Positions 1 through 4,914 are shown, numbered from the stretch's first letter. The stretch: 5,462 nucleotides of DNA from Methylophilaceae bacterium UBA5127 (GCA_002414145.1 DHYP01000020.1:54626-60087); one strand, 5' to 3'. Numbers and translations: made by a program. The notes: generated from the letters alone by a model not told the origin.

Positions 1-12
1 AGGAAACCCCAG

Positions 13-639
13 ATGGAAACTTTAGAAAACACAAAACCTAAAGCACTACTGATGCTTGAATACATTGAAGCCAATCCCAACTGCACGATGCAGCAAATGC
101 AAGCAGGTTTGAGCATTAAAGAGCTGGGTGAATCTTTTATTATCGACTATATCAAAAATGGTCACATCAAGGCTGCGCTGAATGCAAAAAATAAAAAAGA
201 GTACGCGCTCACCAGGCCACTGGCAGAATTTTATACAGGCACACGTAAAGCAAAAGCACCAATCGCCACATTATCTACAGTAATTGAAGCCGCACCAGTA
301 CATCCTGCGCCTGAATATGAGATCCCTGCCTTTTTACGTAAAGAAGCAGAGCCAGAACAGGCTGCGGATCCACTCGTGGTAGAAGAACCGCCCGCGCTGG
401 AATTTGAAGCACCAACCGCACCAGCCACAGACACGTTTGAACAAGCGCGTGAAGAGTCACGCAAAGCGCTTAGTGAGCTATTGCAAAAAACCATCACCAA
501 AAACAAAACACGCTTTGCAGTCACCAATGATAGAACACTGCTGATACTGGATGGCGATACCACCATTGAGCTGGATGAAGAGGCCACAAGAACGCTTATG
601 GATTTTTGTGAAAACATCTCAATGAGCTTGGTCGTGTAA
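13..639 (+). CDS. Hypothetical early phage protein with N-terminal helical domain and acidic Pro/Ala linker
   Basis: I do not recognise this 208-residue protein. Residues 1-75 look like a compact, mainly helical, possibly winged-helix domain. Residues 80-140 are a low-complexity linker rich in Ala, Pro and Glu. Residues 165-203 form a second small domain with a strand-rich stretch (RFAVTNDRTLLILDGDTTIEL) followed by a helix. The layout of two domains joined by a flexible tether suggests an adaptor or a DNA-binding protein, but that is inference. The start follows AGGAAA at bases 1-6. The stop overlaps the next ATG by one base (TAATG), so the two genes are probably translationally coupled. Its place in front of gam in a Mu-like early operon says it is an accessory early protein. 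No catalytic motif is visible. Confidence 0.75.
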   Translation: METLENTKPKALLMLEYIEANPNCTMQQMQAGLSIKELGESFIIDYIKNGHIKAALNAKNKKEYALTRPLAEFYTGTRKAKAPIATLSTVIEAAPVHPAPEYEIPAFLRKEAEPEQAADPLVVEEPPALEFEAPTAPATDTFEQAREESRKALSELLQKTITKNKTRFAVTNDRTLLILDGDTTIELDEEATRTLMDFCENISMSLVV

Positions 640-1178
640 TGAAATTCACCTGCCCAAACTGCTACGAGACTTTAAGCCTGGCTGCGCTCATCGAGCATGA
701 CGCAGCACGTGAGGCAGTACGCCTTGCGCTTGAGTTTCCTGCGCCTTTGGGCAAACAGTTTTTACAGTATGCCAGCCTATTTAAACCTGCACAGCGCGCG
801 TTAAGCATGGATCGCTTCGCCAGCATTCTTAACGATCTGCTACCCATGATCAAAGCTGCACAGATCGAGCGCAATGGCAGGCTCTGGCCAGCACCTCAAA
901 GCTATTGGTCACAAGCGTTTGACAGCATGCTTTCTGGCCGCGATAAGCTCAGCCTGCCGCTTAAAAGCCACGGTTATCTGCTAGAGATACTGGCCGGGTT
1001 TGCCAATAAGGCAGAAGCCAAGGCAGAGACCAAACACGAGCAAACGCGCAAGTATGGAGAGATCAATCATGCAGCAACAGATCATGTGGTGGCATCTGCA
1101 CCCGCCAAAAAAGCCAAGTCAACCATGCCCGATAACGTTAAAGCCACACTCGACAAACTTACAGGAAAAGGCTTATGA
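639..1178 (+). CDS. Hypothetical Mu-like phage protein with N-terminal CxxC
   Basis: A 179-residue protein of unknown function. It opens with CPNC (Cys5 and Cys8), which looks like half of a zinc knuckle. No other cysteine occurs in the protein, so a full four-cysteine zinc site would need histidines or a dimer. Residues 12-75 are helical, with a SLFKPAQRALSMDR stretch. Residues 105-118 contain PLKSHGYLLEIL, followed by a charged Ala/Lys/Glu-rich tail to about residue 165 that is probably disordered. I recall proteins of this general layout (CxxC start, 'lfrp-rALs' core, 'PLknh-YL' motif) in early operons of other Mu-like phages, but I know no experimental role. The start overlaps the upstream stop by one base and the stop overlaps the next start (ATGA), so it sits inside a coupled operon. 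Confidence 0.8.
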   Translation: MKFTCPNCYETLSLAALIEHDAAREAVRLALEFPAPLGKQFLQYASLFKPAQRALSMDRFASILNDLLPMIKAAQIERNGRLWPAPQSYWSQAFDSMLSGRDKLSLPLKSHGYLLEILAGFANKAEAKAETKHEQTRKYGEINHAATDHVVASAPAKKAKSTMPDNVKATLDKLTGKGL

Positions 1179-1483
1179 AAAAACTAACAGTCATCATCAT
1201 TGTATTGGCGATTCTGAATCCACACTCACATGCAGAAGCCGCGCAAAAGCGCAGCGCCAAGGCTAAATACCAGTTCCGTAAAGAGCATATTTGCCCAGGG
1301 CCAGCAGGCACGCGCTATGGCAAATGTGAGGGTTACGTGATCGACCATATTGTACCGCTGTGTGCAGGCGGAGCAGATAACCCAGCCAATATGCAATGGC
1401 AAACGGTGACAGAAGCCAAAGCCAAAGACAGACTGGAGCGCAAACAATGTGCAGCGTTGAGAAAGGCGCGCAATGGTCACTAA
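1175..1483 (+). CDS. Small exported HNH endonuclease-like protein
   Basis: A 102-residue protein with an N-terminal signal peptide: Lys2-Lys3, a hydrophobic core at about residues 4-14 (LTVIIIVLAIL), then a likely signal-peptidase I site near SHA-EA or AEA-AQ at residues 20-23. The mature part carries an HNH-type beta-beta-alpha-metal core: VIDHIVPLCAGG (Asp57, His58), then NPANMQWQ with Asn72, then EAKAKDR, where Lys84 takes the place often held by the last His of the motif. Four cysteines (40, 51, 63, 92) could form disulfides in the periplasm. The family is expected to cut DNA non-specifically. The export signal implies it acts outside the cytoplasm, for example on incoming DNA, but this is inference. 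The ATGA overlap with the upstream gene and 11-base overlap with the next gene fix it in the operon. Confidence 0.85.
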   Translation: MKKLTVIIIVLAILNPHSHAEAAQKRSAKAKYQFRKEHICPGPAGTRYGKCEGYVIDHIVPLCAGGADNPANMQWQTVTEAKAKDRLERKQCAALRKARNGH

Positions 1484-1790
1484 ACACGATCTGATGGCAG
1501 TGATGGTGTTTCACTGCGGCAACCGTTACGGCATCAGCGCCAAACAGATTGCAAAACAGCTGGATATACCAGAGCGCCGCGTGCGGCACTTGGTGACCAA
1601 ATGCCGTGAAGATGGCATTGCAATCTGCGGACACCCCAGCACGGGTTATTTTGTGGCGCAAACCGCCGCAGAAATGCAAGAAACGCTGGATTTTTTAAAA
1701 GACCGTGCACTGCATAGCCTCAAGCTGGCAAGCACTTTATCAAAACTACCGATGGCGGATCTGATTGGCCAGCTACATTTAAGAACTTAA
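1473..1790 (+). CDS. Winged-helix DNA-binding protein
   Basis: A 105-residue protein. Residues 21-46 form a helix-turn-helix (ISAKQIAKQLDIPERRVRHL and on), followed by a beta-wing at about 48-62 (GIAICG...TGYFVA). The order resembles Rrf2/biotin-repressor-type winged helices. The remainder (64-105) is a helix rich in Leu and Ala, ending in a MADLIGQL segment that may mediate oligomer or partner contacts. It probably regulates phage transcription or takes part in replication; the target is unknown. The chosen ATG lies inside the end of the HNH gene, with an AAGG a few bases upstream. Another methionine at residue 8 is possible as a start but would shorten the first helix. It is followed 12 bases later by gam. 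Confidence 0.8.
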   Translation: MVTKHDLMAVMVFHCGNRYGISAKQIAKQLDIPERRVRHLVTKCREDGIAICGHPSTGYFVAQTAAEMQETLDFLKDRALHSLKLASTLSKLPMADLIGQLHLRT

Positions 1791-1802
1791 CAGGAGACCA
1801 AC

Positions 1803-2324
1803 ATGGCTAAAAAAGCAACAAAACTTAAAAGTAAGGCACAGGTATACGTACCGCAGACCAAGGAAGATGCCGCAGCAGATATTCGTAAAGTAGGTGACTT
1901 AGTACGTAAGCTCACACGTGCACAAGCAGATATGAATGACAAAATCGCCGCGATTACCCAACAATATCAGCCTGAGTTTGAACTGATTCAAGAGCAGATT
2001 GACCTGCTGCAAGAAGGCGTACAAGGTTATTGCGAGGCTCACAGAGATGAACTGACCAATGGCGGAAAAGTGAAAAGTGCCAATCTGATTACAGGCGAAG
2101 TGTCATGGAGACAGAATCCACCTAGTGTGCGCGTGACCAATGCAGAAGCTGTGATCGAGATGCTTAAACGCATGTCACTTTATAAGTTTGTGCGTACAAA
2201 AGAAGAGGTGAACAAGGATGCAATTCTTAATGAGCCAGATGAAGTGCGCGGGATAGCTGGTATCACCATCGTAAGCGGTGTGGAGCAGTTTGTGATCATA
2301 CCATTTGAGCAGGAGATAGCGTAA
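1803..2324 (+). CDS. gam: Host-nuclease inhibitor Gam (Mu type)
   Basis: Mu Gam is a Ku-like dimer that binds the ends of linear double-stranded DNA and shields them from host exonucleases such as RecBCD. At 173 residues this protein is about the family length. Its landmarks match Mu Gam as I remember it: AQVYVPQ near the N-terminus, a long coiled-coil-like helix (about 25-75), then GVQGYCEAHRDELTNGGKVK (72-91), the strand ITGEVSWRQNPPSV, the RTKEEVNKDAIL segment (131-142) and the end GITIVSGVEQFVIIPFEQE. A strong ribosome-binding site (CAGGAG, 1791-1796) precedes the ATG. The stop overlaps the next ATG (TAATG). This gene is the firmest evidence that the window belongs to a Mu-like element. 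Confidence 0.97.
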   Translation: MAKKATKLKSKAQVYVPQTKEDAAADIRKVGDLVRKLTRAQADMNDKIAAITQQYQPEFELIQEQIDLLQEGVQGYCEAHRDELTNGGKVKSANLITGEVSWRQNPPSVRVTNAEAVIEMLKRMSLYKFVRTKEEVNKDAILNEPDEVRGIAGITIVSGVEQFVIIPFEQEIA

Positions 2325-2500
2325 TGAAATTGACAGAAACCAATTTATACAAAGCCACAAAAACTTGGGTGGATTATATGACGGGTGCTTATGACCCTAC
2401 TGTACATGAAGCTCAAGATGCATTTAAACGTGAAGAAAAAATGCTCAATGACATGAAAAAAGCAATTAAAGAAATTGAACGTGAGGAACTTGCAGCGTGA
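2324..2500 (+). CDS. Small hypothetical protein, 58 residues, last gene of the early operon
   Basis: A short frame starts at the TAATG junction with gam, preceded by AGGAG at 2311-2315. It encodes MKLTETNLYKATKTWVDYMT and continues to a strongly charged C-terminal helix (about residues 30-56, rich in Lys, Glu and Met), ending in ELAA. There are no cysteines and no recognised domain. The coupled start, good ribosome-binding site and the terminator 18 bases after the stop support a real gene. It may be a small helical partner protein, but its function is unknown. Confidence 0.65.
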   Translation: MKLTETNLYKATKTWVDYMTGAYDPTVHEAQDAFKREEKMLNDMKKAIKEIEREELAA

Positions 2501-2518
2501 TCTCCAATCGCGCTTTTT

Positions 2519-2541
2519 GCCTGAGAAATCGGGCGTTTTTT
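2519..2541 (+). terminator. Intrinsic terminator of the early operon
   Basis: GCCTGA (2519-2524) pairs with TCGGGC (2529-2534) across a GAAA tetraloop (2525-2528), with one G-U pair in the six-base stem. A run of six T follows at 2536-2541. This is a textbook intrinsic terminator lying 18 bases after the stop of the 58-residue gene. It separates the gam operon from the HU gene, which should therefore have its own promoter. Confidence 0.85.
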
Positions 2542-2578
2542 AATGTGCTAATGACATTAATTAATGTAGAAAGTACAT
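2541..2578. promoter_or_regulatory. Cluster of inverted TAATGT half-sites (candidate operator)
   Basis: TAATGT occurs at 2541-2546 and again at 2562-2567, with its inverse ACATTA at 2554-2559. The last two form a perfect 14-base palindrome (ACATTAATTAATGT, 2554-2567). An adjacent inverted pair ATGTA (2564-2568) / TACAT (2574-2578) overlaps it. Such stacked half-sites just downstream of a terminator and upstream of a gene are typical of repressor binding sites. The binding protein is unknown; the winged-helix protein, the phage repressor (outside the window) or Mor are candidates. Confidence 0.45.
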
Positions 2579-2579
2579 C
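2551..2579 (+). promoter_or_regulatory. Possible sigma-70 promoter for the HU gene
   Basis: ATGACA (2551-2556, five of six to TTGACA) and TACATC (2574-2579, only three of six to TATAAT) are separated by 17 bases. The palindrome lies over the -35 and spacer, so a bound repressor would block it. Start would be near 2586. A promoter is required here because the terminator precedes the gene, but the -10 match is poor and another site is possible. Confidence 0.35.
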
Positions 2580-2593
2580 AAAAAGCGTGTTCC

Positions 2594-2665
2594 AGCGCCA
2601 AGCTATGAGTGGCGGGTAACCATAGCAGGAAGCGATGTATGTATACCTTTCTTACAGGCGCTTCC
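2594..2665 (+). ncRNA. Structured leader of the HU gene
   Basis: Two adjacent hairpins are predicted by eye. The first pairs GCTATG (2602-2607) with CATAGC (2621-2626). The second pairs GGAAGCG (2628-2634) with CGCTTCC (2659-2665), extended inside by TGTA (2636-2639) with TACA (2653-2656). Two competing pairings exist: CGCCA (2596-2600) with TGGCG (2610-2614), and AGCGCC (2594-2599) with GGCGCT (2657-2662). The ribosome-binding site lies about 25 bases further on, so a switch acting on translation is possible but unproven. I do not recognise a known riboswitch class. Confidence 0.35.
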
Positions 2666-2701
2666 AAACTTGAAATATTTTATTTAACTTAGGAGAAATA
2701 C

Positions 2702-2977
2702 ATGAATCAAAGTGAATTGATTAGTAAAGTAGCTTTTGAGGCGGGTCTTAGCAAGTCAGAATCAGAAAAAAGCTTAAAAGCGTTGGGCGCAATTACACAA
2801 GTTGCGCTAGCCAATGGTGACGAAATCGCGTTGCCAGGCATTGGTAAATTCAGCGCCAAGACTCGCGCAGCGCGTACTGGCCGCAACCCTGCAACGGGCG
2901 AAGAAATGCAGATTGCAGCAAAACAGGTGCCGCATTTTAGTGCTGCCAAAGCACTTAAGGATGCGGTGGCAGGTTAA
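2702..2977 (+). CDS. HU-family DNA-binding protein
   Basis: A 91-residue histone-like protein of standard HU length. The N-terminal helices (about 3-38) form the dimer body. GIGKF lies at 46-50. The beta-arm runs from about 53 to 75 with RNPATGEE (61-68), in which Pro63 is the residue that intercalates and kinks DNA. The signature ends with IAAKQVPHF and KALKDAV (83-89). It binds DNA without strong sequence specificity and bends it, assisting transposition, packaging or transcription. Mu transposition uses host HU at the transpososome, so a phage-borne HU could supply that function; this is inference. AGGAG at 2691-2695 gives a good ribosome-binding site. The gene stands alone between a terminator and a long hairpin. 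Confidence 0.95.
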   Translation: MNQSELISKVAFEAGLSKSESEKSLKALGAITQVALANGDEIALPGIGKFSAKTRAARTGRNPATGEEMQIAAKQVPHFSAAKALKDAVAG

Positions 2978-2988
2978 TTAAACGCTCA

Positions 2989-3026
2989 CTTATATCATTT
3001 TGCCAGCAATGGCAAAGTGATATGGG
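2989..3026. other. Long near-perfect hairpin/palindrome with GCAA loop
   Basis: ATATCATTTTGCCA (2992-3005) pairs with TGGCAAAGTGATAT (3010-3023) with one G-U and no gaps around the four-base loop GCAA (3006-3009), a GNRA tetraloop. The stem can extend to C2989-G3026 through two more G-U pairs, 17 pairs in all. No T run follows on either strand, so it is not an ordinary terminator. It could protect the HU message 3' end, act as a processing site, or be an operator on DNA. It ends 14 bases before the next gene's AGGAG centre. Confidence 0.7.
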
Positions 3027-3048
3027 AGATAGTTTAGGAGATATGTGA

Positions 3049-3240
3049 ATGGTATCTATTAGCACCATGATACAGCAGCTGGAAGGCTTGCATGGCACCA
3101 CTGACCTTACCCAATGGGAGACAGATTTTGTGAAAAACATCGTGCAACGTTATTACCAAAACGGCAAGCGTACAGACTTTTTTACAACCAAAGTGCTTGA
3201 GAATATTGAGCGTATCTGGAGTAAACACTTTGCAGGCTAA
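3049..3240 (+). CDS. Small hypothetical protein of Mu-like phages, 63 residues
   Basis: A 63-residue protein with no assigned function. Residues 18-60 look like two or three amphipathic helices, with a TDLTQWETDFVKNI stretch followed by G-K-R-T-DFFTTKVLENIERIWSKH. A 'W-E--F---I...K--ev-e-I--k' arrangement like this turns up as a small module in several phage proteins, but I cannot assign it a role. The ATG follows AGGAG (3036-3040) at a good distance. The end overlaps the gemA start chosen here by 11 bases, so the two are coupled. Confidence 0.75.
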   Translation: MVSISTMIQQLEGLHGTTDLTQWETDFVKNIVQRYYQNGKRTDFFTTKVLENIERIWSKHFAG

Positions 3241-3640
3241 AGACACTAAAAAGGCCGAGATCGCCAAAATCCATATCGCCAAAAAAGACCTTGGCTTGGA
3301 TGATGAAACTTATCGCTCTTTACTTTGGACGGCAGCGCGTGTGGAATCAAGTAAAGACCTAGACCATGCTGGCCGTGCGGCAGTGCTTGAGCATTTTAAA
3401 GCGCGTGGCTGGAAGCCTAAACACGTAAAACCGAATGTCAACAATATTAAGCAGCCATTGATTGCCAAGATTGCTGCATTGCTCACCGATATGCAGTTAA
3501 GCTGGGCATATGCAGACGGCATTGCCAAGCAGATGTTTAAACGTGAGAAAGTGCAGTGGTGCAACCCGCAAGAGCTTCGTGGCATTGTGGCGGCGTTGGT
3601 TATTAAACAGTCAAAACAAAATGGTCAGCCAAATGACTGA
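3230..3640 (+). CDS. gemA: Mu gp16 / GemA-type regulatory protein
   Basis: A 136-residue protein that opens with the family's typical block: KKAEIAKIHIAKKDLGLDDETYRSLLW (7-33), then a helix ending GWKPKH (60-65), a central helical pair including QLSWAYADGIAKQMF (89-103), and the end NPQELRGIVAALV (112-124). In Mu, GemA modulates host gene expression and is made with Mor. I chose the TTG at 3230 because GGAG lies at 3218-3221, eight bases upstream, and because the family normally begins just before KKAEIAKIHIA. Reading from the TTG at 3197 would add 11 residues overlapping the previous gene. It precedes the small membrane protein and mor. Confidence 0.9.
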   Translation: MQAKDTKKAEIAKIHIAKKDLGLDDETYRSLLWTAARVESSKDLDHAGRAAVLEHFKARGWKPKHVKPNVNNIKQPLIAKIAALLTDMQLSWAYADGIAKQMFKREKVQWCNPQELRGIVAALVIKQSKQNGQPND

Positions 3641-3854
3641 GCCGATTCTCATAATTTGTGTCTTTTATGCGGGCTATGCGCTTGGTGCATGGATTAACCG
3701 CAAGCCGCCTATTATTAATTATGAAATTAAAGTAGATGAAAAATTTCTGTTTGATTTAGACAATGAGCTTTTACATAGCTGGGGTGAGCAGCGTGGCTTG
3801 GTATGGATGCCAAAAGGCGTTGCAGATATCGTTAAAGAGAGCAAGCATGATTAA
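3633..3854 (+). CDS. Small one-span membrane protein
   Basis: From the ATG at 3633 this is 73 residues long; an in-frame ATG at 3621 would add four residues. Residues 5-21 (ILIICVFYAGYALGAWI) form a single hydrophobic segment, followed by Arg-Lys and a soluble tail with acidic and aromatic residues. No ribosome-binding site is convincing for either start; overlap with the gemA stop (ATGACTGA) suggests reinitiation. It ends eight bases inside the mor start region. I do not recognise the family. It is probably an inner-membrane protein with its tail in the cytoplasm; topology is inferred from the positive residues after the span. In Mu, gemA and mor are adjacent, so this gene is an insertion between them. 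Confidence 0.6.
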   Translation: MTEPILIICVFYAGYALGAWINRKPPIINYEIKVDEKFLFDLDNELLHSWGEQRGLVWMPKGVADIVKESKHD

Positions 3855-4266
3855 ATCAAAAGTTAAAACTGCTGATATTTTAACGATTCAACTCGATATC
3901 ACCATGTTGCCTTATGTGGTGCAGGATATCACCCATCTGATCGGTCTGGCGGATGTCTTAAAAATTGTTGATCACTATAAAGGCCGTAAAATGTGGGTAC
4001 CTGCAGAATTTGACCCAACACACCCGCTTGCACTATTGCTTGGCGCTGCAAGCGCAGTTAAGCTGATAGATGCGTATCATGGCGAATCTATCGAAATACC
4101 TAAATGCGATGCTGCCATGCGTTTTGTACGTAATAAGCAGATTATTCAGAGTGATAAGTCACAAAGTCAATTGGCGACTGAGTGGAACTTAACGGTACGC
4201 CAGATCAGAAAAATTCAAGGTAAGAATAACTTGGGTTTTGATGAACGGCAAGAGCAGTTGTTTTAA
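3847..4266 (+). CDS. mor: Mor-type middle transcription activator
   Basis: A 139-residue protein of the Mor/C family. In Mu, Mor is a dimer that binds upstream of the middle promoter and recruits RNA polymerase to express C, which in turn activates late genes. Two tandem copies of the family unit are visible: LIGLADVLKIVDHYKGRKMWVP (31-52) and LLGAASAVKLIDAYHGESIEIP (64-85). A C-terminal helix-turn-helix follows at about 106-125 (SQSQLATEWNLTVRQIRKIQ), the DNA-recognition part. I use the ATG at 3847, which has AAAGAGAG upstream and gives a normal family length, rather than the longer frame starting at 3763. A lipoprotein gene lies 19 bases downstream. Confidence 0.93.
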   Translation: MIKSKVKTADILTIQLDITMLPYVVQDITHLIGLADVLKIVDHYKGRKMWVPAEFDPTHPLALLLGAASAVKLIDAYHGESIEIPKCDAAMRFVRNKQIIQSDKSQSQLATEWNLTVRQIRKIQGKNNLGFDERQEQLF

Positions 4267-4285
4267 CCAACCAAGGGGAAAGATT

Positions 4286-4687
4286 ATGAAAAAAGTGTCT
4301 ATTGTAATAATGATGTTATTTATGGCTGGTTGCACAACCATGACGCCAGAAAAGTTTGCATTAAAAACAGATGATGAGGTTTGCAGAGCGTCTGGATATT
4401 TGAGAAATATACTCGGCGGGAAGAAGTTGGCGGAACCCTGGATGCGGGAGCTTGAAAAAAGGAACTTGTTGACCGAAAGGGAAATTGCAGCTGTTAATAA
4501 TAAGGAAATTTTTATTGGAATGACAGAATGCGCTCTTTACGCATCATGGGGATCCCCAAAAAGAACTAACAGATCAGTCAGCCATGACGGTATAAATATA
4601 CAAAACATATACGGTGACTATAGTAAATATTCAAAACCAACATATGTTTATACAAGAAATGGTGTAGTTACCTCGTGGCAGGATTGA
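4286..4687 (+). CDS. Small lipoprotein, BamE/SmpA-like fold possible
   Basis: A 133-residue protein with a lipoprotein signal: Lys2-Lys3, hydrophobic residues 4-13, then MAGC with Cys16 as the lipidated residue. The mature part has a helical half (about 20-70) followed by EIFIGMTECALYASWGSPKRTN (73-94) and a C-terminal strand pair ending YVYTRNGVVTSWQD. The 'iG-t---v---wG-P-----...-y-y-ngvv' pattern recalls the BamE/SmpA-like fold, a link I treat as moderate. AAGGGGAAAG (4273-4282) is a good ribosome-binding site. It is richer in A+T than its neighbours by eye and is not part of the Mu early set, which suggests cargo acquired separately. It may modify the host envelope or exclude other phages; function unknown. 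Confidence 0.8.
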   Translation: MKKVSIVIMMLFMAGCTTMTPEKFALKTDDEVCRASGYLRNILGGKKLAEPWMRELEKRNLLTEREIAAVNNKEIFIGMTECALYASWGSPKRTNRSVSHDGINIQNIYGDYSKYSKPTYVYTRNGVVTSWQD

Positions 4688-4713
4688 CAAGCCATAATCT
4701 TTAGGCGTACTAT
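4684..4713 (+). promoter_or_regulatory. Sigma-70-like promoter for the C4-like leader and antirepressor
   Basis: TTGACA (4684-4689, perfect -35) overlaps the lipoprotein stop codon. TACTAT (4708-4713, four of six) follows after 18 bases. Transcription would start near 4720, just upstream of a small hairpin AGTGTT/AGCACT (4722-4737). It would drive the leader and the antirepressor without needing Mor. Confidence 0.6.
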
Positions 4714-4721
4714 CCTCGTTA

Positions 4722-4872
4722 AGTGTTCAAAAGCACTAACAACAGCGGATGCCGCGCCCGAAGTCGTGTTTTTTTACGTCCATAGTTTCCTTATGGTCGG
4801 GTGTGAGGCTAATACAATACCCTTGTGGGAATAAGCCCAGCCGTCTGTTGTCGGCCTTTTGAGCACCTGACC
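4722..4872 (+). ncRNA. C4-like antisense RNA / antirepressor leader
   Basis: The 230-base stretch between the lipoprotein and antirepressor genes holds a folded RNA. The pairings visible are CCATA (4780-4784) with TATGG (4792-4796), loop GTTTCCT; a closing stem TCGGGTG (4797-4803) with CACCTGA (4864-4870); inside it GGCT (4807-4810) with AGCC (4834-4837), topped by CCC/GGG (4820-4829); and GCCG (4840-4843) with CGGC (4852-4855), loop TCTGTTGT. GTTTCCTT (4785-4792) is complementary to AAGGAAAC at the antirepressor ribosome-binding site (4903-4910). TGTTGT (4846-4851) is complementary to ACAACA (4909-4914). Phages P1 and P7 silence their antirepressor with a C4 RNA processed from the same leader in just this way. 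The match to that family is by layout and memory, not a search; the ends given are approximate. Confidence 0.7.
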
Positions 4873-4900
4873 ACCCATCGTCTTTGGTTGGTTCCAATGC

Positions 4901-4914
4901 AAAAGGAAACAACA
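4901..4914 (+). promoter_or_regulatory. Antirepressor ribosome-binding site and antisense target
   Basis: AAAAGGAAAC (4901-4910) carries the AGG Shine-Dalgarno core about 10 bases before the ATG at 4917. AAGGAAAC and the overlapping ACAACA are exact complements of two loops in the upstream leader, so pairing would block ribosome entry. Confidence 0.65.

Noticed and set aside
231..617. 128-codon - strand frame
   Set aside because: Ser/Val/Ala-rich shadow of the Pro/Ala linker of the + strand gene; no ribosome-binding site or domain.
1000..1266. 88-codon + strand frame overlapping the ends of two genes
   Set aside because: Overlaps the CxxC gene and the HNH signal-peptide region in another frame; composition is not protein-like.
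1263..1679. 138-codon - strand frame
   Set aside because: Antisense to the HNH and winged-helix genes, both well supported; Cys/His/Leu-rich shadow.
2974..2981. TTAATTAA palindrome at the HU stop codon
   Set aside because: Eight bases of A/T palindrome are expected often by chance and it coincides with a stop codon.
4267..4285. Mor-dependent middle promoter just after mor
   Set aside because: Only 19 bases separate mor from the lipoprotein gene and they hold a ribosome-binding site, with no -10 element or dyad visible.
4745..4775. GCGG/CCGC hairpin followed by a seven-T run as a terminator or attenuator
   Set aside because: Thirteen bases separate the three-base-loop hairpin (4745-4755) from the T run (4769-4775), so it does not fit an intrinsic terminator; the T run more likely separates elements of the leader.
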